Origin: Archangium gephyra | Lineage (GTDB): Bacteria; Myxococcota; Myxococcia; Myxococcales; Myxococcaceae | Direction: 5' to 3' | Length of the DNA: 64,000 bases | Assembly: GCF_001027285.1 (NCBI RefSeq) | Contig: NZ_CP011509.1 | Location: 2,302,501 to 2,366,500, forward strand | Part shown: positions 8,046 through 18,082 of the stretch, in pieces | Layout of the letters: every line of letters begins with the position of its first letter | Numbering within the stretch: position 1 is the stretch's first letter | Notes under the pieces: generated by a model | Database searches by the model: none | Told to the model about the DNA's origin: nothing | What the model saw: the letters and a program-made list of their open reading frames with translations, nothing else | Made by a program: the position numbers and the translations under genes

Positions 8046-9233
8046 TCAGGCCTTCGCCAGCGCCTGCTCCAGGCGGGCGGCCTCCTGCCGTACCTCGTCC
8101 GTCTCGGGCAGGGGCAGGGCCAGCACCTTCTTCACCTGCTCGCGCGCCTTGGCCTGCTGTCCCGCCTGCGCGAAGGCCAGGGCGAGGTTGAGCTGGGGCT
8201 CGGGCCGCTGGGGGGCTCGCCGGATGGCCTCCTCCAGCACGGTGATGGCGCGGGGGAGGTGCTCCTGCCCCGTCTCGGTGGACATGCGCAGCAGCAGCTG
8301 GCCGAGGTTGTTGGCGGCGCGCCAGCCCTCGGGCGCCAGGCCCATGCCCGCCTCGTAGGCCGCCACCGCCTTGTCGTACGCGGGCGGCTCCTCCGCCTCG
8401 TAGCAGGTGGCCTCCGCCATCTTGAGGGACTCGGTGGCCAGGCCCAGCGAGTCCATGGTGCGGCACAGGTGCAGCACCTGCTGGTACTGGCCGCGCGCCA
8501 GCATGAGCTGCGCCAGGTTGGCCTGCGCGTCTGGATCCCTCGGCCGGCTCGCCGCCAGCGCCGAGGCCGCCTTGTAGGAGGCGTTCACGTCGCGCAGCGC
8601 CATGCTCAGCACGGTGAGGGAGCCGAGCAGACGCGGGTGACGGGGCAGCTCCTTGAGTCCCTGCTCCAGCAGGCGCTTGGCCCCCAACAGGTCATCCCGC
8701 GACGCGAGCGCGTGCGACAGGCTGAGGTAGGCGGGCAGGAAGCGGGGATGCTGGGTGAGGACCTGGCGCAGCGTGGCGAGGCCCTCCGCGTCCTTGCCCG
8801 CCTCCAGCTGCACCTGCCCCAGCCGGTAGCGGAAGACGGCGTTGTCCGGGGCGAGCTGCGCCGCCTTGGAGAGCGACTCCAGCGCCTGCTCCGTCTTGTC
8901 CTGCTTGATGAGCATCATCCCGCGGCCGAAGTGGGCCTCGGCGCGCTTGGGCTCCTTCGCCATCACCTGCTGGTAGGCCTTGAGGGCCACGTCCAGCTGG
9001 CCCTTCTGGGCGGCGACGTTCGCGCGCAGCAGCACGGTGTCTCCGGTGGGGCCCTGGGCCTCGGCCTTGGCGGTGAGCTCCTCGGCCTGGGGGAGATTGC
9101 CCTGCAGCAGGGCCAGCTTGGCCAGGACGACCAGGGCATCCCGGTTCGCCGGCTGGCGGGCGAGCACCTTCTTCGCCTCCGCATGGGCCTGGGCCAGCTG
9201 TCCCGCCGCGAGGAGCTTCTCGAGAGGATTCAT
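8046..9233 (-). CDS. Tetratricopeptide-repeat protein
   Basis: 395 aa made almost entirely of TPR helices, with typical unit ends such as LAPDNAVFRYRLGQ, KEPKRAEAHFGRG and RAPQRPEPQLNLALAF; I count roughly nine to ten repeats. No signal peptide or membrane helix, so it is probably cytoplasmic. TPR arrays act as protein-binding scaffolds; the partner is unknown. It lies upstream (in its direction) of the dehydrogenase-GNAT gene with a 64-bp gap, so co-transcription is possible. Confidence 0.88.
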   Translation of the reverse strand: MNPLEKLLAAGQLAQAHAEAKKVLARQPANRDALVVLAKLALLQGNLPQAEELTAKAEAQGPTGDTVLLRANVAAQKGQLDVALKAYQQVMAKEPKRAEAHFGRGMMLIKQDKTEQALESLSKAAQLAPDNAVFRYRLGQVQLEAGKDAEGLATLRQVLTQHPRFLPAYLSLSHALASRDDLLGAKRLLEQGLKELPRHPRLLGSLTVLSMALRDVNASYKAASALAASRPRDPDAQANLAQLMLARGQYQQVLHLCRTMDSLGLATESLKMAEATCYEAEEPPAYDKAVAAYEAGMGLAPEGWRAANNLGQLLLRMSTETGQEHLPRAITVLEEAIRRAPQRPEPQLNLALAFAQAGQQAKAREQVKKVLALPLPETDEVRQEAARLEQALAKA

Positions 9234-9289
9234 GGGGGGTGAGTGTCCCCCAGGGTCCGGGGGCTGTCGAGCGTGGGCTGGAAACGCGA

Positions 9290-9315
9290 AGGGGCCCCGC
9301 CGAAGCGAGGCCCCT
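9290..9315 (-). terminator. Hairpin between the repetitive protein gene and the TPR gene
   Basis: AGGGGCC pairs with GGCCCCT around an inner CGC/GCG stem with one mismatch and a CGAA loop. It lies 24 bp past the stop of the minus-strand gene at 9340. The downstream minus-strand sequence has only a weak T run, so it may be a poor terminator or simply an mRNA-stabilising hairpin. Confidence 0.45.
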
Positions 9316-9339
9316 GGGAAAAGCGGTCAGCGGAAGGGA

Positions 9340-10290
9340 CTACCAGGAGGTGACGAAGTCCTTGACGCCCTCGGCGGCGTCCTTGATGCCACCGCCGATG
9401 TCCTTCACGGTGTCCACGGCCTTGCCCACGTCCAGCTCCACACCGAACTCCACGCTGCCGCCGATGCCCAGCGCGGCGCCCACGTCGAAGTTGGCCGACA
9501 GCTTGCCGTCCTGCAGGCCCACGTTGGCCTCGAACTCGGCGCCGACACCGGCGAAGGCCTCCGCGCCCACCGTGGCCGTCGCGGGCCCGATCTCCTGCGA
9601 CACCTCGCCGCTGGCGCGGGCACCGGCGAACGCCTCGCCGCCCACCGTGGCCGCCACGTCACCGTGGAGCGGATCCACCACCACCTGGCCCTGCACGCTG
9701 GCCTCGGCGCCCACGTTGCCCTCGGCCTGCCACGACGTCTTGCCCACGGGGCTGTCCACGTGGCCCTCGACGGAGCCGCGCACCAGGTTGGCCTGGGCCT
9801 CGGCGCCGCCCGAGGCGATCACCTTGCCGTTGGCCGGATCGAAGGCCACCGAGCCGTTGGCGCTGGCGCCGGCCGTGAGGGCCTGGCCCTCCACCGTGTT
9901 GTGGAAGGAGCCGTTCACATCACCCGAGGTGTGCGAGCCCTGGAAGGCCGCCCACTCCTTGCCCACGTTCCCGGAAGCCAGCTCCTGCTCGTAGCCGCTC
10001 GTCTCGAGCGTCTTCTGCGTGGCCGTCTGGCCGGGGCTGTTGGTCTGCGTGGTGCTGGTGGTGCGGCGCTGGCCGTCGATCAGCCCCTGCTCGTGCGGGT
10101 TGAGCGTCTCGCCGCGCTTCTGCTTGGCGACCGCGGCGTCGATGTCCGCCTGGCGCTGCGGGTTGGTGTCCGCGCGGAAGTCCCGCTGAACCTCGCGATA
10201 CGCCTGGTTGCGCTCCGCACCGGGCTCAGCGCGGGTCTGCGACACGGGGCGGTAGCGGTTGAACTCAGCGGAACGCGAGATCGAGGTCAT
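9340..10290 (-). CDS. Hypothetical repetitive Gly/Ala/Val-rich protein
   Basis: 316 aa, no recognised family. Residues ~1-100 are hydrophilic and rich in Arg, Gln and Thr, with no signal peptide. Residues ~130-275 are low-complexity and alternating, with internal repeats such as ATVGGEAFAGARA and ATVGAEAFAGVGA and many QGQV/EGHV/EANV-type strands, suggesting a repeated beta structure. The last ~30 residues (KAVDTVKDIGGGIKDAAEG) would make an amphipathic helix of the kind seen in pore- or membrane-associated tails. The ATG has GGAG 9 nt upstream. It might be a structural or secreted effector-like protein; that is speculation. The upstream region is unusually AT-rich. Confidence 0.7.
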   Translation of the reverse strand: MTSISRSAEFNRYRPVSQTRAEPGAERNQAYREVQRDFRADTNPQRQADIDAAVAKQKRGETLNPHEQGLIDGQRRTTSTTQTNSPGQTATQKTLETSGYEQELASGNVGKEWAAFQGSHTSGDVNGSFHNTVEGQALTAGASANGSVAFDPANGKVIASGGAEAQANLVRGSVEGHVDSPVGKTSWQAEGNVGAEASVQGQVVVDPLHGDVAATVGGEAFAGARASGEVSQEIGPATATVGAEAFAGVGAEFEANVGLQDGKLSANFDVGAALGIGGSVEFGVELDVGKAVDTVKDIGGGIKDAAEGVKDFVTSW

Positions 10291-10395
10291 GGCGGGGGCT
10301 CCAGGGGATTTTGGCGAGTGCGGCTTTGAATGGGTTATCGGGGGTGATCGCGAGAAGTTTCCTGGGCACTTATTTTTCGCGAATTTTTCCCGGGC

Positions 10396-11931
10396 CTATT
10401 CCGGGTCATTCCCAGGAATTCCGGGCACATAGCGCCCCGGGGCGAGGATGCCGGCTGGATCAACGGCCTGTTTCAGCCGCCGCAGGAGCGCGAGCGAGTC
10501 ATCCCCCGTGGGCAGGGAGTCGTCCGCGGACTGGAGGCCCAGGCGGGTGGGGTAGTAGCCAGCGGTGGTCAGCTCGCGGGCCAGCGCCCGGTAGCAGGCC
10601 AGGGCGCGCTCGTCCTCGCCGCGCTTGTCGCGATCAAAGGCGAGGGCCACGACGAGGTACAGGCAGCGGGCGGAGTGGGCCAGCAGGGCGAGGTTGGGCT
10701 CGAAGCCGAACATGCGGGGGAGGCGGTCCGCGATGGCCACGGCGCGCTGGGCCTCCTCGCCGGTGAAGGGCAGGGCCACCGAGCACCAGATGAAGCCGCA
10801 GCGGTCCCGGTCCGGGTGCGGCTCGTCCGGCCTGGGCGTGCGCTTGCGCCAGTACGTCATGGACAGGTTGATGTCCGTGGGGACGCCCTGGAAGGGGCTC
10901 TCTCCGTCCACGGGGGGAGGCGAGAGGCGCAGGGGGCGGGGCAGACCCTCGAGCGCGGCGGCCAGCCGCCGCTCCAGCACCGCGCCCAGGTCCACGTCCG
11001 GGGCGTGGAGGGCGCCGCTGATGGCCCAGCGGCCGAAGCCCTCGCGGAACTGGTCCAGGAGGACGGGCGGCAGGGGCGTGCGCCCACTGGTGGCGGCATA
11101 CGGGTACTGCTGCGCGATGCTGAGCGCCTTGAGGTCGTTCCAGAAGAAGAAGCTGCTGCGCAGCGTGCCGTCCAGGGCGAGCTCCTGGAGCCTGTCCAGC
11201 CGCTCGAAGAGCTGCGCGTCCTCGTCCACGGAGATGAAGAACTCGCGCAGGTAGGGCTGCTTGCGCGCGAGCCAGAACGTCATGCGCGTCACCACGCCCA
11301 GCGAGGACTGGCTGAAGAGTCCGTCCAGCGAGGGGCCCACGCCCCAGCGGAAGACGGGGGCCGCCCGGGCGCCGGGAAAGCGCGCCAGCCCCGTCTCCAC
11401 CCGCTCGCCCGTGGGAAGCACCACCTCCAGGGCACACACGTACTGGAAGATGTCCGCGTGCGGCCCGCGTCCGTCCCCCCGCTCGAGCGCGTTGCCCACC
11501 ATGCTCGCATCCGGAGAGCCGCCGATGCTGGTGATGAAGGTCCGCGAGCCCTGGGTCCGCAGCCACGCATGGGCCTGGCGGAAGGTGACGCCGGGCTCCA
11601 CGGTGAGGTACGCGAGCTTCTCGTCATGGGCGAGGATGCGGTTCATCCGGCCCAGCTCCATCAACACGCTGCCGTCCCGGGGCGGCACGCGCGAGCCGTA
11701 GCCCCAGTTGCGTCCGGTGCTCACCGGGTAGACGGGGACGCGGTGCTCCTGGGCGATGCGCAGACAGGCCTGGACCTCGGCGGTGCTCGCCGGGCGGAGG
11801 ATGGCGGGGATGCGCTGGGTGGTGGCGAAGGTGGCCGTCTCCGCGGCCGCGAGCGCCTCCGGCTCGGTGACGACGTGCTCCTCGCCCAGCGCGGAGCGCC
11901 ACGCGGCCAGGGCGGACTCCAGCGCGCTCAT
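10396..11931 (-). CDS. FAD-dependent oxidoreductase, vanillyl-alcohol oxidase/4-cresol dehydrogenase type
   Basis: 511 aa from the ATG at 11931, which has AGGAGG 6 nt upstream. The FAD-binding PCMH-type domain is clear: ILRPASTAEVQACLRIA (~44-60), VYPVSTGRNWGYGSRVPP (~66-83), LTVEPGVTFRQAHAWL (~106-121) and SIGGSPDASMVGNALERG. The C-terminal cap and substrate domain follow, ending in KQAVDPAGILAPGRYVPG, the usual end of the family. Members oxidise para-substituted phenols such as vanillyl alcohol, eugenol or p-cresol, often with covalently attached FAD. The substrate here is not evident. It stands alone between a divergent toxin gene and the repetitive protein. Confidence 0.9.
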   Translation of the reverse strand: MSALESALAAWRSALGEEHVVTEPEALAAAETATFATTQRIPAILRPASTAEVQACLRIAQEHRVPVYPVSTGRNWGYGSRVPPRDGSVLMELGRMNRILAHDEKLAYLTVEPGVTFRQAHAWLRTQGSRTFITSIGGSPDASMVGNALERGDGRGPHADIFQYVCALEVVLPTGERVETGLARFPGARAAPVFRWGVGPSLDGLFSQSSLGVVTRMTFWLARKQPYLREFFISVDEDAQLFERLDRLQELALDGTLRSSFFFWNDLKALSIAQQYPYAATSGRTPLPPVLLDQFREGFGRWAISGALHAPDVDLGAVLERRLAAALEGLPRPLRLSPPPVDGESPFQGVPTDINLSMTYWRKRTPRPDEPHPDRDRCGFIWCSVALPFTGEEAQRAVAIADRLPRMFGFEPNLALLAHSARCLYLVVALAFDRDKRGEDERALACYRALARELTTAGYYPTRLGLQSADDSLPTGDDSLALLRRLKQAVDPAGILAPGRYVPGIPGNDPE

Positions 11932-12098
11932 GGGCGCCTCCTGGAGGGAGACGGGGACGGGCGCGGGGATGGAGGGCACGGCTTCCGGTGGTGGAGGCTC
12001 ACGCGCTCCAGTATGCCAGACAGCACGAGAGGGGACGCGCGGGCCTCCGCGTGCGTCGCGGTGCCTCCGCGCCATTGATATTGATACAAGGGGAGGGG

Positions 12099-13566
<1,468 letters not shown>

Positions 13567-13576
13567 TGCGTGCGGC

Positions 13577-15655
13577 TCAGTTCACGGTGAACTCGCGCGA
13601 CGTGCCGCTGTAGGCGCGGATGAGCCCGTCCCAGCCGGACTTCCAGTCGCCGTCATGGCGGATGCGGTAGGTGCCCGGCACCGTGTCCGCCGGAATCGTC
13701 CACTCGGTGGTGACGTGCGAGCAGCCGTAGGTGGGGGCGCAGTCGTAGCGCTGCCAGCGGTACTTCGTCTCCCAGTCCCAGTCGTTGGCCACCGTCACCC
13801 ACGAGGTGCCCGACTTGCGCTGCACCTGCAGATAGCTGCCCTGGCGGCGGAGGTTGTTCTTGGGGTGGCCACCCCAGAACTTCACGCTCACCGTCTGGCC
13901 CCGGGTGTAGCTGGCGAGCGCGTTCGTCACGACGCTGCCGAAGCTCACCGTCAGCAGCTTGTCGTCGTACACCACGCCCGTCTGCACCGTGGACTGCTCG
14001 TTGCGCAGATCTCGCGGGGCGGGGCCCGTGGCCACCGTGGCGCCCGTGCGCAGGGCCACCGCCAGCTTGTCCACCTCCTGCTGCACCGCCGCGAGCGTCC
14101 ACGGGCCGAAGTGCGTGGAGGCGCCCTCGTAGTCCTGCTTCGCGTACTCCTCGCGCGTGGACAGGTAGCCCGCGTAGGCGTTGGACAGGCCGGCGATGAC
14201 CACCTGGTTCACCCCCACCGAGGAGAGCTGCGCGAGTACCTGCTGCCGCACCCGCCGCCCCGCCATGGTGGTGGGCTCGAAGGGCAGCCCCACCAGCGCC
14301 ACGTTGCCCAGCCGTACCACCTGCAACGGCAGCACCTCGGGCGTCCACGGGTAGGGCGTCATCGTGCCCATCTCCAGGACGATGGGCTTCTCCCCCTGGC
14401 ACGGCGTGGTGGAGACGGTGCAGTTGAAGACGCTCCACACGCTGTCGATGCTCTCACAGGTGGAGCCCTCGTGGCCGTAGCCCGGACCATCCTCGGCGCC
14501 GGCGAGCATGGAGTCTCCAATGGCCGCCTCGCAGGTGGTGCGCCACACCCCGTCCGTGTACGTGGGCGCCACCTGCACCGAGTCCATCGCCACGTACGCG
14601 TGCCGGAAGTCCACCCCGCCCGTCAGCGGCGCCGAGGCCGTGTCATAGAGCGTCTTCGCCAGGTTGTACTGCTTGCGCGCGGAGAGCTCCGTGCTCTCGA
14701 AGTCATTGGCGCCACCGCCGTTGGTGCCACCGTAGATGTTGGGCGTCACGTCCCCCTCGTTGCTCTGCGCGAAGGCCGCCACGAAGGTGCGCTGCGCGGT
14801 GTAGCTCGTCCCCTTGAGCTTCTCGAAGAGGTAGGAGGCGTAGCCCTTGTTGTCGCCGCTGATGAGCAGGTTGTCGTTGCCCATGGAGGTGGCGTGCACG
14901 GCGAACCAGTTGATGAGGCCCACCTCGCGCCCGTCATCCCCCTGCAGCCGCAGCAGCGTCATGCGCTTGTCCGTGTCGTAGGCGTACTGCGCGCGCTCGG
15001 TGGCGGGGTTGCGCAGGTAGGCCTCGGGCGAGCGGTTGATGCTCGCGTCGAGCAGATCTCCGGAAGCGACGCGGATGGTGCCGGGCGCCAGGTTGTCGTG
15101 GGCCCGGACGATGGACTGGAAGATGCCGTCCACGATGGCGTCGAAGCCCTGCTTGTCGTAGCCGAGGACGGTGAGGTTGTAGAGGGCGTAGTGCGAGTGC
15201 CCCCCCGGCCCCGAGTGCGTGTGCGTGGCGCTCAGCAGCACGTTGTCGTCCGTGTAGAGGGTGCCGTAGCGGGCGCGCAGCTTCTCCACCACCTGCTGCC
15301 GCACGCCTTGGAAGACCTGGCCGAGGTCCGCGCTCACGAACACCGCGCGCTTGCCGTTGCACGGCGAGGCGATGACGAAGGCGCGCGAGCGCAGGCGCTG
15401 GTGGATGCCCGCCGTCTTCTGGTCCACCATGGCGTAGCCCATCATGCCGACCTCCGCCGCCGGGCCGGTGATGTCATAGATGCCGGCGCCCAGCTGGAAG
15501 CTCTGGTTGGCCGAGCAGGGGTCCGTGAGCGCGGCGCTCTGCTTGGAGAGGGCGTCCTCGTCCGGTGCCGGGGCTTGCGTGTCGCAGGCACCCAGGGCGA
15601 GCGCGAGCACCACGGCCGCCAACAGGCGGGGTGAGGAGAAGAAACGTCGTTGCAT
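13577..15655 (-). CDS. Neutral/alkaline ceramidase-like lipoprotein
   Basis: 692 aa. The lipoprotein signal ends in LALGAC (Cys24) and AGGAG precedes the ATG at 15655. The ceramidase amidase domain is clear: GAGIYDITGP near the N-terminus, zinc-binding ATHTHSGPGGH, NWFAVHATSMGNDN, and the STREEY region, followed by a C-terminal Ig-like domain. The family hydrolyses the amide bond of ceramides. The hexapeptide that normally reads GDVSPN with the nucleophilic Ser reads GDVTPN here (Thr304, codon 14746-14744), so the nucleophile would be Thr. The protein should sit on the outer membrane or be secreted, fitting prey- or self-lipid degradation. It is divergent from the porin gene. Confidence 0.88.
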   Translation of the reverse strand: MQRRFFSSPRLLAAVVLALALGACDTQAPAPDEDALSKQSAALTDPCSANQSFQLGAGIYDITGPAAEVGMMGYAMVDQKTAGIHQRLRSRAFVIASPCNGKRAVFVSADLGQVFQGVRQQVVEKLRARYGTLYTDDNVLLSATHTHSGPGGHSHYALYNLTVLGYDKQGFDAIVDGIFQSIVRAHDNLAPGTIRVASGDLLDASINRSPEAYLRNPATERAQYAYDTDKRMTLLRLQGDDGREVGLINWFAVHATSMGNDNLLISGDNKGYASYLFEKLKGTSYTAQRTFVAAFAQSNEGDVTPNIYGGTNGGGANDFESTELSARKQYNLAKTLYDTASAPLTGGVDFRHAYVAMDSVQVAPTYTDGVWRTTCEAAIGDSMLAGAEDGPGYGHEGSTCESIDSVWSVFNCTVSTTPCQGEKPIVLEMGTMTPYPWTPEVLPLQVVRLGNVALVGLPFEPTTMAGRRVRQQVLAQLSSVGVNQVVIAGLSNAYAGYLSTREEYAKQDYEGASTHFGPWTLAAVQQEVDKLAVALRTGATVATGPAPRDLRNEQSTVQTGVVYDDKLLTVSFGSVVTNALASYTRGQTVSVKFWGGHPKNNLRRQGSYLQVQRKSGTSWVTVANDWDWETKYRWQRYDCAPTYGCSHVTTEWTIPADTVPGTYRIRHDGDWKSGWDGLIRAYSGTSREFTVN

Positions 15656-15855
15656 GGGGGGCTCCTGTGTGGGGATTCGGAGATTGTCGGCGGGAGTCTG
15701 CCCTGGTTGCCGCCCCATTCGGTTGGTGCGGTGCGTCGAAGGGGAGGGTTCTGTCCGCGACAATGAAGCCGCCTCGGGCCCGCGAGCGCTGACCGGGAGC
15801 GGAGGCCCCATGCTCTCCTGTCCCCGGACACAGATGCCGGGGAGGTGCTCGCCGC

Positions 15856-17187
15856 ATGCGGAGACTCAGCCGTCTCGGAGGGGTGTTGAGCGCGTTGCTC
15901 GCCGTCGCCGGAGGGAGCGCCTCCGCGCAATCCAAGGACACCGCCGTCCCCGAGGCGCCCGAGACGCCCGGCGGCGTGAAGACTCCGGAGTCGCCGCCGG
16001 AGCAGGGGACGGCGCCGGACGCGGAGCCGGGGGGCGCGCGGCCCTTCGGCGAGTCCCCGGGCTCGGAGCCGGCGGTGGTGGACCCCACCCTCACGGGCAT
16101 GGTGATGAAGGTGGGCCCGGCCACCGAGGAGGACCTGAAGCGCGGCTACGTCTCCTTCCGCGCCCGCCTCAAGGTGGACCTCAACTACGACTTCCGGCCC
16201 ATCCTCAACGAGGAGGACTTCGCCCCCGCCTCCATCCCGGTGGGCGCGGAGCCGCGTGGGCCGAACCTGAACTTCAACGCGAAGCAGAGCCGGCTCTTCT
16301 TCGAGGGCGGGAAGCTGACGCTGCTGGGGCCGCTCATCGGCCACATCTCCGCGGACTTCTACGGCGAGGGCTCCAGCGGCGGTGACTTCCGCGTGTACGA
16401 GGCCTACGCCATCATCGGCCCGCTGCTGGCGGGGCGGAAGTGGACGACGTTCATGGACCTGGAGGCCGTGCCCGACACGCTCGACTTCCAGGGGCCGGGC
16501 TCCATGCTGGCCTCACGGCGCGAGGTGCTGCGCTACGGCAACACCTTCGGCCCGCTGCTGGTGCAGCTGTCGCTGGAGCGGCCGCAGCCGGACCTCTCGC
16601 TCTCCAACCCGGACACGCAGGATGCGCGCAAGCCCGCGCCAGACGTGGTGGGCGCGGTGGAGTGGAGCCTCGGCAAGGGCCGTCATGTGCGCGCGGCGGG
16701 CCTCGCGCGGTGGCTCTCCTATTACGAGACCGGCGGTGCGGCGGGCACGGTGCTGGGGTGGGGCGGCACGTTGAGCGGGCTCTGGACGTGGGGCCAGCGG
16801 GGCTGGCGCACCTCGGCCCAGGTGCACTACGGCTCCGGACTTGGCGCCTACACGGCGGATGTCGCCGGGCTGGGGCTCGACGCCGTGGTGGTGGCCCCGG
16901 GCCGGTTGGAGGCGGTGCCCACCTTCGGGATGTTCGCCGCCCTCGAGCCGAAGTGGACCGAGCACCTCTCCTCCTCGTTCGTCTACGGCTACCACGAGCT
17001 GTTCCCCCTCGACGCCCAGCCGGGCGGCACGCTCAAGCGCACGCACTACCTTTCCGGCAACCTGCTCGTCTCCCCGGTGCGCTCCGTCACGTTCGGCGCG
17101 GAGCTGCTCTTCGGACGGCGGGAGAACAAGGACGGCGCCGGGGACAACGCCGTGCGGCTCATCTTCTCCACCCGCGTCTTCTACTGA
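15856..17187 (+). CDS. DcaP-like outer-membrane porin
   Basis: 443 aa with a cleavable signal peptide (LSALLAVAGGSASA). Residues ~25-80 are a Pro/Glu-rich linker, then a beta-barrel pattern of alternating strands ending in aromatic VFY. The blocks GHISADFYGE, FRVYEAYAIIG and EAVPDTLDFQGPGS resemble the DcaP trimeric porins, which pass dicarboxylates and other anions. No neighbour indicates a substrate. It is divergent from the ceramidase-like gene with a 200-bp shared upstream region. Confidence 0.75.
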   Translation: MRRLSRLGGVLSALLAVAGGSASAQSKDTAVPEAPETPGGVKTPESPPEQGTAPDAEPGGARPFGESPGSEPAVVDPTLTGMVMKVGPATEEDLKRGYVSFRARLKVDLNYDFRPILNEEDFAPASIPVGAEPRGPNLNFNAKQSRLFFEGGKLTLLGPLIGHISADFYGEGSSGGDFRVYEAYAIIGPLLAGRKWTTFMDLEAVPDTLDFQGPGSMLASRREVLRYGNTFGPLLVQLSLERPQPDLSLSNPDTQDARKPAPDVVGAVEWSLGKGRHVRAAGLARWLSYYETGGAAGTVLGWGGTLSGLWTWGQRGWRTSAQVHYGSGLGAYTADVAGLGLDAVVVAPGRLEAVPTFGMFAALEPKWTEHLSSSFVYGYHELFPLDAQPGGTLKRTHYLSGNLLVSPVRSVTFGAELLFGRRENKDGAGDNAVRLIFSTRVFY

Positions 17188-17314
17188 GCCGCTACCGGGC
17201 CGTCAGCGTCCGGTGGCCGCCGAGCAATGGCCTGGTCGAAGACGTCGCTCCTGAAATCCTCCGGGCCCGTAGAATCTTCGAATACGCGGCCCCTCCCTCC
17301 GTCTGGATGACATC

Positions 17315-18082
17315 ATGAACCGATTCCTTGGCCCCGCTTCCCTCGGACTGTCCGTCCTGGCCCTCGTGATCGCCCTCACCGGCTCTCGTGGCGAGCCGGC
17401 GGCCCCTCCTCCGGCCAACGAGCCCGCCGACGCCTTCACTTCACTGGAGCTGGAGGCCATTGAACGCCGGGTGGAATCCCTGGAGCAGACCTCGCTGAGC
17501 CTGTCCAAGCGGCTGATGTTGCTGGAGCAGCGGCCGGTGGTGGCGTCCGACGGGGGCGTGGTGGCCGTGGCCCCGTCCCTGGCCGCCGAGGTGGAGCAGC
17601 TCCGCTCGGAGGTGCGCGGGATGATCGCCGGCGAGGCCCTCAACTCCCAGGGCGGGCGCGACTACCTCAAGGAGGCGGTGCGCTCGGTGCAGGATGAGCT
17701 GCGGACCGAGCAGCGCGAGCTCCGGCAGCAGCAGATGCTCCAGGCGCAAGCCGAGGCTCAGGCGGGCCGTGCCGAGCGCCTGCGCCAGTTCGTCTCCGAC
17801 GCGAAGCTGAGCTACGGCCAGGAGCAGGAGCTCACGCGCCGCATGCAGAACGAGGACACGCAGCGGCAGGCGCTCTTCGACGCGGTGCGGGCCGGGACGA
17901 AGTCGCCCCGGGATGCCCGGCAGGAGGTGCGCCAGCTGCGCCAGCAGACGGACAAGGAGATGGCGGCCGTGCTCGATGAGTCGCAGCGGGCCCGGTACGA
18001 GGAGATGCGCCGCGAGGAGCGCCGGGAGGAGCGTCCCCGCGGAGGCCAGTGGCGGGGACAGGCCGGGGATGATCAGCCCTGA
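17315..18082 (+). CDS. Periplasmic coiled-coil protein, Spy/CpxP-like C-terminal half
   Basis: 255 aa. An N-terminal hydrophobic helix (LGLSVLALVIALTG) acts as signal or anchor. Residues ~45-65 and ~85-170 are heptad-rich coiled coil, much of it Gln/Glu/Arg. Two LTxxQ-like motifs, KLSYGQEQEL (~164) and LDESQRARYEEM (~219), are spaced like those of Spy/CpxP periplasmic chaperones and metal-resistance proteins. The family assignment is a resemblance, not certain. Its end overlaps the convergent ATP-grasp gene by 10 bp. Confidence 0.7.
   Translation: MNRFLGPASLGLSVLALVIALTGSRGEPAAPPPANEPADAFTSLELEAIERRVESLEQTSLSLSKRLMLLEQRPVVASDGGVVAVAPSLAAEVEQLRSEVRGMIAGEALNSQGGRDYLKEAVRSVQDELRTEQRELRQQQMLQAQAEAQAGRAERLRQFVSDAKLSYGQEQELTRRMQNEDTQRQALFDAVRAGTKSPRDARQEVRQLRQQTDKEMAAVLDESQRARYEEMRREERREERPRGGQWRGQAGDDQP

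Noticed and set aside
6269-9233. Secondary-metabolite cluster around the dehydrogenase-GNAT fusion
   Set aside because: No polyketide synthase, peptide synthetase, carrier protein or tailoring genes nearby.
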